From the NCBI GenBank assembly GCA_977006965.1, contig OZ345363.1, forward strand, positions 1,178,001 through 1,242,000: a stretch of DNA of 64,000 nucleotides. The letters are read 5' to 3'. Below the pieces are notes generated by a model. The model did not search any database. It worked only from the letters and a program-made list of their open reading frames with translations, and was not told the origin of the DNA. Source of the stretch: Phymatolithon calcareum. Lineage: Eukaryota > Rhodophyta > Florideophyceae > Hapalidiales. The position numbers and the translations under genes are program-made. Below, one piece after another: positions 8,109 to 18,225 of this stretch (positions are counted from its first letter, which is position 1; every line of letters starts with the position of its first letter).

Positions 8109-10124
8109 ATGCCTGTTGCAACAGCCGAGTCCGCGAACGAGGAAACGAAGCAAGTACAGCCCTCAAATGATTCGATAATTGTCGATCCCGAAGAGGACGC
8201 TCTCGATGCGCTGCAAACAATCAAAGGGTATATTCGCTCAGATCTGCACGAAGAAGAAACAGCGCTCATCTCCGACTGGCAAAATCTCGACGAGTACGTG
8301 CTCGAGTTATGCGGACAATCCCTTGAGCACCTTGCGCGCGAACCGGAAAGCTTGGCGCAACTATACCTCCGCTTCCAATCCCAGCTCGAGGATGTATCTT
8401 GTGGGAACTATCGCGCTCTGATTGAGAGTTTTGAATGTGCCGGGGCTGTCCGTGAGGGAGTTTCGGATGTCCGTACTCGATTGGATGAGCTCGTCGGTGC
8501 TCTCCCGAAGCTTGCTGCGGCAACGCGAGATTTTTCGAAGAGCGTCGCCGCCGTCCAGCGTGAACGCGAACGACAGCTCCGCACCGCGGCAGAGGCTGCT
8601 CGTGTGCTGGAGATTTTGGATATTCCGCGGCTCATGCGTGCACTGATCAAAGGCGAATTATACGATGAAGCCCTGGAACTGCGGGATCACGCTCTGAAAC
8701 TGAAGTTGATGCATCCCGACGAAACGTTGATTCAAGGTGTGTGCTCGGAAATGGACGTGCTTACCCAACAGATGATTTTGCAATTACTTGTTGTTCTGCG
8801 CGGATCTGTGCAGCTTCCCGTATGTCTACGCATTGTGGGTTTCCTCCGAAGGCTCGATGTGTTCACAGAGTTCAGATTGCGAATGATATTCCTACAATGC
8901 CGCGGCGAATGGATGCGCAACAGTATGGATCAAAGCAGCGGGGCAACACCCCAGGCACGATTGGTGGCACTGAGCGACGGAACGCGCGCGATGGTGTTTG
9001 AGATCATCACACAGTATCGAGCCGTGTTCAGCGATGACGGAATGGATGATTTTTTGATGCTTTCCGATTTGAAATCCGACGCATCGTCGTCACAAGCTTC
9101 GGCAATTCTGTTCCATTGGGCATCGTCTTGCATCTCCGCTTACCTTACACGTCTCGAATCTGGACTGCGCGACATCTGCGACGGTGCAGCGCTCAACACC
9201 GTGCTCCAGCAAGCAATGTACTGCGGTCATTCGTTGGGGCGCGTGGGAGCCGACTTTCGCGCCGCGCTTCCTCCGCTGTTCGAATCTGCCGTCGTCCGCA
9301 TTTATGCGTCTCATCTTCTTGCTGCGCGACGTCAGTTTGAGACCATGCTTGAAGACCACAGGTGGGCTCCGGTAGGGTCTTCTGCGTTTCGACGCGATCG
9401 ATCCTCAACTGCAGTTGATGGGGACAAACCAAATGGTGCACCTGCGGACGCAGCGCAATACGACCCACCCCTTACCGTCCTGGAAAGTCCTCCCCTCGCG
9501 GTATTTCTGAATGGTATCCTGGCGGCCTTCAACGAGTTGCGCTTGTGCGCACCAATTGCGCTCGGGAAGAAGCTTGGTGCCATGTTGGAGGATACTGTCG
9601 TGGAAGCAGCGCGGTTCATGAGCGCTATTGGTGGGCCCGGTGGCGTGTTTCTGAAGCGATCGGATAGGCCGCATTTCGTTGCCATGATCTCATCCCTCAG
9701 AGACTTGTGCCTTCCGCACGCCGCGCGCTGTCTAGATTTCTGTATGGGACAAACGAATCTGGTGCGAGTTGGTGCTGTTACGGAGCAGCTGATGGAGATA
9801 TTTGGTGAACTCTCACCGCCACCGATGAGGACGAGGAAGGCTAAAGAAGCGTTGAAGGCAGAGCAAACCAACGGCGCAGCGGCAGACGGTCAGTCCGGGG
9901 TGACACCCGTGGGCATCAATGTAGGTGATTCATCTGATCCGCCAACTCAAATTGCTGAAAAACTGGACTCCGTTGTCGTAGAAGAGACGACGATTGGGAA
10001 TGACAATAGTGAGCCGCCACGAGCGGAAGATACGGGCATGGAGGATTACTTTGAAGGAGAAGCTACAGGTTCTTTGAGTGAACGAAGGCGCGACAGCTCC
10101 AGTACAGGACCTATTGTACTGTAA
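8109..10124 (+). CDS. COG8: Conserved oligomeric Golgi complex subunit 8 (Dor1-like)
   Basis: Subunit of the COG tether, an eight-protein peripheral Golgi complex that captures retrograde intra-Golgi vesicles and keeps glycosylation enzymes in place. The Dor1/COG8 domain covers about residues 45-400: the conserved start (YVLELCGQSLEHLAREPESL), the long helical region with ELVGALPKLAAATRDFSKSV and RVLEILDIPRLMRALIKGELYDEALEL, then PVCLRIVGFLRRLDVFTE and LRMIFLQCRGEWM. At 671 aa it is slightly longer than many homologues because of an acidic, low-complexity C-terminal tail after about residue 575. The start is the ATG at 8109. No intron is needed. No signal peptide or membrane segment, as expected for a cytosolic tether. 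Confidence 0.93.
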   Translation: MPVATAESANEETKQVQPSNDSIIVDPEEDALDALQTIKGYIRSDLHEEETALISDWQNLDEYVLELCGQSLEHLAREPESLAQLYLRFQSQLEDVSCGNYRALIESFECAGAVREGVSDVRTRLDELVGALPKLAAATRDFSKSVAAVQRERERQLRTAAEAARVLEILDIPRLMRALIKGELYDEALELRDHALKLKLMHPDETLIQGVCSEMDVLTQQMILQLLVVLRGSVQLPVCLRIVGFLRRLDVFTEFRLRMIFLQCRGEWMRNSMDQSSGATPQARLVALSDGTRAMVFEIITQYRAVFSDDGMDDFLMLSDLKSDASSSQASAILFHWASSCISAYLTRLESGLRDICDGAALNTVLQQAMYCGHSLGRVGADFRAALPPLFESAVVRIYASHLLAARRQFETMLEDHRWAPVGSSAFRRDRSSTAVDGDKPNGAPADAAQYDPPLTVLESPPLAVFLNGILAAFNELRLCAPIALGKKLGAMLEDTVVEAARFMSAIGGPGGVFLKRSDRPHFVAMISSLRDLCLPHAARCLDFCMGQTNLVRVGAVTEQLMEIFGELSPPPMRTRKAKEALKAEQTNGAAADGQSGVTPVGINVGDSSDPPTQIAEKLDSVVVEETTIGNDNSEPPRAEDTGMEDYFEGEATGSLSERRRDSSSTGPIVL

Positions 10125-11069
10125 ATGCTAACTGTTTAACAGAATTTTTGGAACAGGAACATGTAGATGTGGGAGGGGAACTAATGGCTCGCTGAGCCTG
10201 TTGTTTCCATATAATTTATCCATGATAAGCTATTCGTGATTAATTACACGTTTTCTCAAAACGTCGGGACTATGTTGACCTTGAAAACTCGCCGAACATA
10301 TCATATGAGAAGCCTTGAGGAGTAGGACAATATAGAACCTGAACTCTTCGAAAGGGTTGACGCGTTTTAACCCAAGCGCAGCACATGGCTTCGGACTGTT
10401 CTCTTCCTATCGTATATTCAAGCTTCTAGGAAGTCTGCTTGTGGCCTCCATGTACCGCTCTGCTCCGCAGCAAGCCCACCAAACGAAGGTCGAGAAGAAT
10501 ACGGAGCAAGCGACGATTTCTAAACGGCACCGAGCCTCAACGCAGCACTTCAAATCAGAAAAAGTGGCTTCTTTGCTCTGCAGTCATCTGGGAAGAAACT
10601 ACTGTAGAGGTCGTCCAGTCCAGTCTCATACGGAAAAACCTATTTTTCGATTCTGTAATTCCAACTCGCAAGCTTTGCCGCCGAAACATTTCATTGCTCC
10701 TCGTTCACGAAGACTTTTCCATTGAAACATTTTGGCCTTTTTTGGGCAATGAATCTCTACAAGCCCATATTTTCGTCATAGACACGCGGAAATATACACC
10801 TTGCTCTGGGGGAGATTTTTTAATTCTTAAAGAAAAGCTGATCTTTCATTTACCCAGGCAGGCTATGTAGGGTAGACTAGAACTTGAGGAAGGCGGAGAT
10901 AAAGGACGAGAGTATGTTCATAATCGACCTTTTTTCAATCCCCTTGAAGACAAACTAGATTTCGAGATATCATTGAGAAACTACCAGAACCTGACTTTCC
11001 ATCACCAAAAATGCATGCAACGAATACAAATATGATCGCCATGACGCTTGTGCAGAATCCCACGTTCCC
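10125..11069. other. Intergenic region between convergent COG8 and desaturase genes
   Basis: Holds the 3' ends of two convergent genes. Open frames here (for example 10357-10870) have poor composition or no ATG. I see no supported gene or repeat. Confidence 0.5.
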
Positions 11070-12440
11070 TCAATCTGCTTTCCGGCTAAGAGCGGAAAGA
11101 AGCTGGCATACCTGACGATTGCCTTCTATAAGACTTGCTGAAGAATACGGAATGGAATACTTCTTGCAAAACGCCTTCAAAATCGGTGCCGCCTTCGGCA
11201 AGTGATGCCTCGGAATCGTCGGCCAAATATGATGCTCAACCTGGTAGTTCAACCCACCACAGAACCAGTCGGTAAACCAATGCGGGTCCACATCGCGTGT
11301 TGTGCGCACCTGCAATCGAACAAAATCCGTCGCACGAAGTTGCTTCTCCGTAAACACCTCCATTGCATTGTGCCCGACCGTGAACACAATGCCGATGAAG
11401 AGACCTCCAAGCGCCTGACTGATCATTGTGAAAAGAATGGCGAGTGACCAAGACGGAATTCGCTTGACAAGTGCAATAAACATAATGTGATGCACGCCGA
11501 GAAAGAATAACTCCGCAATATACATAGATAACGAGGTGACATTCGGATTACGGGGGAGTTTCTGATAGAGGACGGATTGCAAAAGCCAAGAGATACGCGC
11601 CATGCAGAGAATCGGCCAGTACAACACAGCCTGATTACGCAGCATCCATTTCGGCAAACGCTCCAAATCCTCCCCTTCGATCATCTTCTCCGACCAGAAC
11701 AAAATTGGCATGGTAGCTATATCGGGGTCACCACCACTGGGTGCATCGGTTACATTCGGAACGGCATGATGATGGTTATGCTTATTCTTCCACCAGTTGA
11801 CGGAGAATCCTTGGTACAAATTACCGATGATAAGCCCGCAAACGTTATTCCAACCGCGGTTGTGGAAAACTTGATGATGCAAAAAGTCGTGCGCGAGCCA
11901 GCCACATTGCTGCCAGAACAGGGCGAGAACAATAGCAGAAGTGACAACAACTGCAGTTGAGTCCGGCGCTTGGAAGAGTATCATCACTGCAGCCATGCAT
12001 ATAGCTGTAGTAGACAGAATCTTGGCGATGTAGTATATCTTACTGCTTTCGAAAAGACGCATTGCATGCATTTCACGTCTCATTTTCAAAATGTCCGAGG
12101 TATATTCCTCTCCCGCAGACTCCGGTTGACGCGGCCCCTTCACGCAACCGATGCACAACGATGGAAGAAGACGGGACGCATTCGTTCCGGCATGAAAGGC
12201 CGCAAACACATCCGTGGCGTCCTGCCCCGCAGCGGTGAGGATGATCTTTCCGGCAGGATGTACATGCACGAAGTTCGTAACGTCATAGACACGACCTTTG
12301 ATGACGATCCAGGCGTCATCAGCTGTGGAGTGACCCTCAACCTCAGCCCAGGCCACCTCACGCTCGCTGACATCACCAGTCCCCTGAGCATTGGGAGTGG
12401 CACGAGAACGTGGAAAGGTTCGAGATGTATCCGGCATCAT
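11070..12440 (-). CDS. Cytochrome b5-fused front-end fatty acid / sphingolipid desaturase (456 aa)
   Basis: Membrane di-iron enzyme of the ER that inserts a double bond between an existing one and the carboxyl end of an acyl chain (delta-5, delta-6 or sphingolipid delta-8 type). The N-terminal cytochrome b5 domain (about residues 25-100) supplies electrons; its haem motif reads HPAG (61-64) instead of the usual HPGG. Three histidine boxes follow: HDFLHH (184-189), HNHHH (221-225) and QVEHH (400-404). The Gln in the last box is diagnostic of front-end desaturases. Hydrophobic spans lie near 140-180 and 300-355. Length is normal. The start is the first of two tandem ATGs at 12440. In red algae such enzymes feed arachidonic and eicosapentaenoic acid synthesis; regiospecificity cannot be read from sequence. 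Confidence 0.93.
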   Translation of the reverse strand: MMPDTSRTFPRSRATPNAQGTGDVSEREVAWAEVEGHSTADDAWIVIKGRVYDVTNFVHVHPAGKIILTAAGQDATDVFAAFHAGTNASRLLPSLCIGCVKGPRQPESAGEEYTSDILKMRREMHAMRLFESSKIYYIAKILSTTAICMAAVMILFQAPDSTAVVVTSAIVLALFWQQCGWLAHDFLHHQVFHNRGWNNVCGLIIGNLYQGFSVNWWKNKHNHHHAVPNVTDAPSGGDPDIATMPILFWSEKMIEGEDLERLPKWMLRNQAVLYWPILCMARISWLLQSVLYQKLPRNPNVTSLSMYIAELFFLGVHHIMFIALVKRIPSWSLAILFTMISQALGGLFIGIVFTVGHNAMEVFTEKQLRATDFVRLQVRTTRDVDPHWFTDWFCGGLNYQVEHHIWPTIPRHHLPKAAPILKAFCKKYSIPYSSASLIEGNRQVCQLLSALSRKAD

Positions 12441-13758
12441 TACTCACTCACTGCGTTCGTTCGAACGGATGGGAACAGAGAATGGAGTGATGGATGGATA
12501 TCGATAGAATGGGCGTGTGGCAATAGAGCGTAAGGAGACGGAGAAGAGCATCAAAAGCGAAGATCGGGGCGATTACGAATCGGATTCGTCCAGGCTATAT
12601 CGAAGCCACGTGTGCCGCACATGAGCGGCGCACTGGCGCCTCGAATTGCCTCGATCCGAATGGACAGCAGGGAGCGCCGTTAGAGGGCCGTGGCCCTCAG
12701 ATACCTCCCTCACTTGGCTCAACGAATTCGTTCGAATTTTCCTGTGGTGGGTGCTCTCCGTTCACCTCAAATTTGGCCAATCAGAGGGAACTAGGAACCC
12801 TCCTTACAGTTCATCGATTGACATTGTTGTGCTCTTTTTCTTGTATCGACGAATCAGATGCTTGCTGTGTTCAGGAGGAGACACAGCAGGTATTTCAGGG
12901 TTTTGCAGACTGATCATCGGTTCCCGTTCGATTCTTGAGGGTAAGAGCGGGCTGGGCTGCTTTTCTTGTCGAGTGAGTGTCAAAGGCGTTTACAGAATGA
13001 GAGATATACAAAAACGACATGATACGAAGTGGCAAAATCGGTTTCCGCGACAGTCTGAACTTCGTGTACCTTTGATCGGCGTTGAAATACCACAGAAACG
13101 TCACTCACTGTTGCAGTACTGTATGGATTTGAGATGAAATAAACGAGAAGAGGGTGTGATTGATGCGGTACGGTTCTGCTGATGACTACGTGTCCATATT
13201 CGCAAAGCTGAGAGATGTCCTAGCGGAAAGGGGCAGGACGGATTGTTTCAGTTTGATAAGCTCAAGGATCTATCTAGTGGACAGATCGAGCGCATCTTAA
13301 TATAACGCAGTACTCATTCATGGTCTGCTGAATAAGAGTATCTATCTCATAGTTTCGGCTGATTCTCTTCTTAGCCCTGAGTGAAAACTATGGATATTCG
13401 AGGATCTGGACGTATTTGTCGTACATTCGTTCGTACATTCGTTTCTTCTACGTTGAGCAAAATCCATGATTAAATCTTTTTTCACATGCACGTTATTCTG
13501 CTCTTAAGAAACAGAGGTTGTCTCTATTCTGTCTTCCTGGGATGTTCCATCCCGTTATGGGCAAGGATCAACGTTGGCATGTGGAGCTTAAAAACAAAGA
13601 CAATGATTGGCTCACAAAAATAGTGCCGAAGTGAAATTATTGGCTTGCACATTGAGCAAGAACCCTGTTCACCAATCATGAATGAGGGTGTGATTGGTAT
13701 TTCTGGCTCGATCTCCTTCACGCCCCGCCTCAATGCATTTCGAAGATTGCACACTGAA
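12441..13758. other. Intergenic region between divergent desaturase and CRY-DASH genes
   Basis: Should hold both promoters. Short palindrome-like motifs based on GTTCGAA / CATTCGTTCG recur at about 12453, 12723 and 13422. I see no supported gene. Confidence 0.4.
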
Positions 13759-13842
13759 ATGTCTACTACACCGAGCAAAATGTTGCTCCTGAACAGCGCC
13801 TCAAACTTGTGTCTTTGCTTCTCATCTCCTTTTCTTGGGAAA

Positions 13843-15603
13843 ATGCCTCGTATGGGCAATATCGCTGCCCAAAGCGACACCACATCGCGCCAAGGCGGAA
13901 CAGCACGCGGCCGTAGCCGTGCCAAGCAGCGCGGCCGTCATTCCCCGCGGATGCAACAGAAAACGGAAGCTGCCAAAGATCCCTTCGCTGGTCCAAAGGT
14001 AATGAAGCGTCAACCGCCTCTCTCATTGCAAGGCAAAGGGACCTCCCTGCTCTGGTTTCGCAACGACCTTCGCGTAAGGGACAATGCAGCACTTGCGTTG
14101 GCGAATACCGCAGGCATCATTGTTCCGCTCTACGTGTTTGACGAAACACAATTCGGGCTCGACCATGCATCTCCTTACGGCTTCCAGCGCACCGGTCCAT
14201 TCCGCGCGCACTTTCTGAGACAGGCCGTCACTGATCTGCGTCACTGCCTTATACGTCGCGGGGCGGACATGATCATCAGGACCGGTGACATAGTGGAAAA
14301 CATTGACCAAATTGTGACTAAATTACTGGAAAACGACCTAGGACCTGTGCATTTTATAGCGCATAAGGAAGTGACCAAGGAGGAATTGGACAAGGAAACA
14401 GCGATTGAGACCAAACTGGCGGAAATTGCGGAGCGATTCAACACTCACATTGGCGTGCATTGGGTGTGGGGAGCAACCATGCACCATATTGACGACCTTC
14501 CATTCAACCCGGGTGGAAACGCCGTGCCCCTCACCTTCACCGCGTACCGCAAACTGATCGAGTCGGAGGACGGGCCGGAGGTGCGTGATGAAATTCCTAT
14601 TCCTGATCCCTTGCTACGATTTCCACTTGGGCTCATGTTGAAGAATGAACCGCCCCCATCGCTCGGCGACGACTTGCTAGTGGAAGGTGTCGGCCAGCCA
14701 AACGATTACCCGTTCCCCGACCACCGCGCAGTGATGACGTTTGAGGGCGGCCCCACGGCCGGCGAGGCTCGCGTGAAGGATTACGTCTGGGATAAATACG
14801 GCTTGGAGGTGTACAAGGAGATGCGGAACGGATCCGGCACTATGGATTTCTCGTCAAAATTTTCCCCGTGGCTCGCGCTCGGATGCTTATCTCCGCGCCA
14901 TTTGTACTGGACATGCAAGCGGTTCGAGATGGAGGTGCTGGCAAATGAGAGCACCTACTGCATGGTGCTCGAGCTCATGACGCGTGACTATTTCAGATGG
15001 GTTTCCGCCTCTGTCGGAACGAAACTTTTTGCGCACAATGGGTACGCCAGCGAGGACGAGCATGCGGTGTGGAAATTACCGGACGGAAAGATCGGTGAGA
15101 TTCATAAGATGCGATTTCAAAAATGGATCGACGGCGTTACCGGTGCTCCATTCGTGGACGCCAGCATGCGCGAGCTGAAGTATACCGGCTTCATGAGTAA
15201 TCGTGGACGACAGAATGTGGCTTCGTTCTTGATCAATGACCTCGAGTTCCCGGACTGGAGGGCGGGAGCGGAGTATTTTGAGAGTATGCTAATCGACCAT
15301 GACGTGGCATCAAATTGGGGTAACTGGGCGTATATCGCAGGGGTGGGAAGCGACCCTAGGGGAGAGCGCAAGTTTAACGTCGTGAAGCAAAGCATGGCGT
15401 ATGACGAGGATGGATGGTTCATCAGAGGATGGTGTCACGAACTTTTGAGAGTGCCGGCACCGCAGATTCATGAACCGCACTTAATGTCCGAGAAAGAACG
15501 TGCGGAACATCAGGCGGGTGATTACCCACAACCTATAGTGCCACTCGCACGAGCTCCGAAGCGGGAGAAGGAGGAAAAAACACCTACGACAGTCTCGAAG
15601 TAG
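13843..15603 (+). CDS. Cryptochrome DASH (CRY-DASH)
   Basis: Flavoprotein of the photolyase/cryptochrome family that binds FAD and usually a methenyltetrahydrofolate antenna. CRY-DASH proteins repair UV cyclobutane dimers in single-stranded DNA and may signal blue light. The N-terminal antenna domain begins SLLWFRNDLRVRDNAAL. The CRY-DASH signature TMHHIDDLPF is present. The FAD domain includes SSKFSPWLALGCLSPRHLYW, then SNRGRQNVASFLINDLEFPDWR, then HDVASNWGNWAYIAGVGSDPRGERKFN. The ORF stays open upstream to a TTG at 13645. ATGs at 13843 and 13759 are the realistic starts; the earlier one adds 28 residues (MSTTPSKMLLLN...) that could be an organelle-targeting leader, as some CRY-DASH proteins have. 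A decayed tandem copy follows at once. Confidence 0.93.
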   Translation: MPRMGNIAAQSDTTSRQGGTARGRSRAKQRGRHSPRMQQKTEAAKDPFAGPKVMKRQPPLSLQGKGTSLLWFRNDLRVRDNAALALANTAGIIVPLYVFDETQFGLDHASPYGFQRTGPFRAHFLRQAVTDLRHCLIRRGADMIIRTGDIVENIDQIVTKLLENDLGPVHFIAHKEVTKEELDKETAIETKLAEIAERFNTHIGVHWVWGATMHHIDDLPFNPGGNAVPLTFTAYRKLIESEDGPEVRDEIPIPDPLLRFPLGLMLKNEPPPSLGDDLLVEGVGQPNDYPFPDHRAVMTFEGGPTAGEARVKDYVWDKYGLEVYKEMRNGSGTMDFSSKFSPWLALGCLSPRHLYWTCKRFEMEVLANESTYCMVLELMTRDYFRWVSASVGTKLFAHNGYASEDEHAVWKLPDGKIGEIHKMRFQKWIDGVTGAPFVDASMRELKYTGFMSNRGRQNVASFLINDLEFPDWRAGAEYFESMLIDHDVASNWGNWAYIAGVGSDPRGERKFNVVKQSMAYDEDGWFIRGWCHELLRVPAPQIHEPHLMSEKERAEHQAGDYPQPIVPLARAPKREKEEKTPTTVSK

Positions 15604-15759
15604 ATGGAATTATCAAGTTGGGAATAGGACTGCAGCACATCCAAGATGAAGAAGCGAAGGCAAGCCGGCGACGGAAATGCCGACGATAAATGGCCTGTCT
15701 ATGTTCAAGATGGTATTACGGCAGAATCGTCTTGTCACTGACGTCCTTTCTTCGTCTGG

Positions 15760-16695
15760 GAGCAACGACCCTCTGTCTCATGCACCGTACAACAATTGCA
15801 CTGAATAGTACGCCAAGCGTTCGACGAAACGCAATTCGGGATATACCAGGCGTCCCTTTACGGCCTCCAGCGCACCGGTCCATTCCGCGCGCATTTCCTA
15901 AGCAACTGTCCGATACGCTGCAGCGCGGACATGATCATCAGGACCGGCCACGTCGTGGAAAACACTAACAAGATGTTGACTAAGATTCTGGAAAATAACG
16001 TAGCACCGGTGCATTTTATGGCACAGAAACATAACCAAGGATGAATTGGACAGGGAATTGGGGATTGGGACCAAGCTGGCGGAAATAGGGGAGCGATTCG
16101 ACGCTGAAATTAGTGCACGCGCGTGCATTGGGTGTGGGGAGAAACAATGCATCATATTGACGACATTCCGTTCAACCGCAGCAGCAGCGCCGGGCCCCGC
16201 ACTCTTACTGCATACCGCAAGCTTGTCTGGTCAAAGGATGGGCTCGTCGTGTGCGATGAAATTCCTACATCTGGGCCATGCTACGTTTTCCGCCCAGGGC
16301 TCACCCTGAAGAATGAACCGCTCCCGGCGCTTCGCGATGACTTTTTTGTTTGTGCAATGTGTAGGGCTCCCAAACGATTACTCGTTCCGACAACCGCGCG
16401 GTGATGATCTTTGAGGGCGACCCCACGGCCAGCGCGCCTCGTGTGAAGGATTGCAATTCAGATAAATACGGGTAGGAGGTTTGCAAGGAGACGCAGAACA
16501 GGTCCGGCAAAGATTCACGTACGACGAGGAGGGATGGTTCAACAGAGGGTGCTGTCACGAAGTTTTGAGGGTGTCGGCACGACACATTCGTGAACCGCAC
16601 TTGATTTCCGGGCATGAACGTAAGAAGTACCAGGCGAGTGATTACCTGCTCAAGTCCCATTGTGCCCCTTGCACGAGCTTCAAAGCTATAGAAGG
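15760..16695 (+). pseudogene. Decayed tandem copy of the CRY-DASH gene
   Basis: Begins about 160 bp after the intact gene and matches it in order. It has the FDETQFG...YGLQRTGPFRAHF region (from about 15817), ADMIIRTG..VEN, HWVWGETMHHIDDIPFN (from about 16123), YRKLV, then LKNEPLPALRDDF, and last EGWFNRGCCHEVLRV and EPHL (16530-16610). Frameshifts and stops break it repeatedly. About 550 bp of the FAD-domain core (matching roughly 14838-15392 of the parent) is missing near 16500. It cannot encode a working protein. The match peters out near 16695, at the position of the parent's C-terminus. Confidence 0.9.
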
Positions 16696-16896
16696 AGATG
16701 CAATACAAAAGAAGAAAATAAGAGTGCAGAAGACCGAACCGCAGGCTGATGTCTTCCATGTCGCACAGAAAAACGAAGGACTTAAGACATTGTCAAGATG
16801 GATGCATATCTCTTTGCCCACGTTATGACAACAAGTGCATCAATCTCGGCACTGACCTGAACCGACAGCGTAAGCTCTGCACCTCCGCATGCGGCA

Positions 16897-18225
16897 ATGA
16901 ATTCCCTCCGCCCCAGAAGCCGGCGTTCAAAAGCATTGACGATGTGGACGCGTGAGCGCTGCAGCGTAATCGCATGCGCGCTAGCCGGCTTCCTAGCCGG
17001 CGTCCATCTCGCGCAATTTTCCGGTATTCTTGAACTGCCCTCCTTTGCCACATCGTTCCCAGGTCTAACCCCCTCCTCCAAGTCGCGCCTGAGCGCCGCA
17101 TTACTGGGCGGTGCGGTAGCCGGAACGCCCTTCGCGGGCCCATTATGCGATGCGCGCGGTCGTGGCACCACCCTCGCGCTTTCCGGCTTACTATTTCTGT
17201 CCGCTGCAGCCGTGATTTCTTATGCACAGAGCACAATCGTGCTGGCCGGTGGACGACTGATTGCCGGGGTCGCGTACGCATTAGGAAACGTGGCGGCACC
17301 GGCATATCTTGCCGAAACTGCACCGAACGCCGCGCGCGCACTGTACGTCAACATCTACCAGCTGAGCATCACGGCGGGAATTCTCGCGGCGCAGATGGTA
17401 AACGTTGGCGGCGCAACCGGTACTCCGTGGCGCACGATTGCACTCATGCCGATAGTTCCGTCCGTGTTGCTGCTCGCGTTTGGGAGCGTTCGATTCGCGG
17501 AGCCCGCGGCTTGGACGGCAAGGAAGGGTGATGCTGGAGGGGATGGAGCGTTCGCAGAGGTGATGAGGGACAGAAGTGCAGGAAGAAGACTACGCGTGGC
17601 GGGCGGTGTGATGATTGCACAGCAACTCACGGGGGTGAATGGGGTTATTTTTTACGCACCGGCCATGGTCATGTCGCTTGGTTTAGGTGCTCATGGCGGT
17701 ACGGCGCCGTTCTGGGCGGCCGTTGCGGTGGGGGCTGCAAACTGCGCGGCTAGTGCTGCCGCAATGTTCGGCGTGGAGCGAGCAGGGCGGAGAGTGCTGT
17801 TGCTTGGTGGGGCAGGGGCGATTGGAGTTGCGCTGATGGTACTCGGCGTTGTGAGGTGGAAGGGGGGTCCTGCTTTTGTTGGAGTGGCGGCACTTGTGGG
17901 GTTCATTGTGGCGTTTGCGGGGAGCTTTGGGCCGTTGCCGTTCCTTGTCGCGGCTGAGGTGCTGCCGATGCAGTATCGCGGGGTGGGACTTACTATTGTT
18001 GGGGTTGTGGCTCATTCGACTTCGTTTCTTGTTGTGGCGGCATTTTTGGCGATGGAGAAGGGCATTGGGGCGGGGGTTTACCTCGTTTTTGCTGGCTTGG
18101 TGGCGATGAGCATGGGCTTCGTGTATGTGTACGTACCGGAGACTAGGGGATTGGCGTTGCATGATGTTGACGCATTGTTTGGACAAGAAATAAGGAAGAA
18201 GATAGGGTCTGGGGAGCCTGTGTAA
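16897..18225 (+). CDS. MFS sugar transporter family protein (442 aa)
   Basis: Twelve-span major facilitator of the sugar porter (SP) type, probably moving a hexose or related polyol across a membrane. Family landmarks are AALLGGAVAGTPFAGPLCDARGR (loop 2-3 motif, degenerate), GGRLIAGVAYALGNVAAPAYLAETAP (TM4-5 region), QQLTGVNGVIFYAPA (TM7 sugar-binding motif) and YVPETRGL (after TM12). The cytosolic central loop is short (about residues 205-230). The length is slightly below the usual 460-550 aa because both tails are short. The start is the ATG at 16897; a second at 16942 (MWTRERCS) also precedes TM1. High GC with strong Ala/Gly bias. A decayed copy of its second half lies at 20915-21870. Confidence 0.92.
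   Translation: MNSLRPRSRRSKALTMWTRERCSVIACALAGFLAGVHLAQFSGILELPSFATSFPGLTPSSKSRLSAALLGGAVAGTPFAGPLCDARGRGTTLALSGLLFLSAAAVISYAQSTIVLAGGRLIAGVAYALGNVAAPAYLAETAPNAARALYVNIYQLSITAGILAAQMVNVGGATGTPWRTIALMPIVPSVLLLAFGSVRFAEPAAWTARKGDAGGDGAFAEVMRDRSAGRRLRVAGGVMIAQQLTGVNGVIFYAPAMVMSLGLGAHGGTAPFWAAVAVGAANCAASAAAMFGVERAGRRVLLLGGAGAIGVALMVLGVVRWKGGPAFVGVAALVGFIVAFAGSFGPLPFLVAAEVLPMQYRGVGLTIVGVVAHSTSFLVVAAFLAMEKGIGAGVYLVFAGLVAMSMGFVYVYVPETRGLALHDVDALFGQEIRKKIGSGEPV

Noticed and set aside
9332-9871. 179-aa minus-strand ORF inside COG8
   Set aside because: Shadow of the COG8 coding frame; non-ATG start.
12453-13440. Recurring GTTCGAA/CATTCGTT motifs as a shared light-response operator
   Set aside because: Copies are few, vary in sequence, and a similar motif occurs near 33510 away from these genes; insufficient support.
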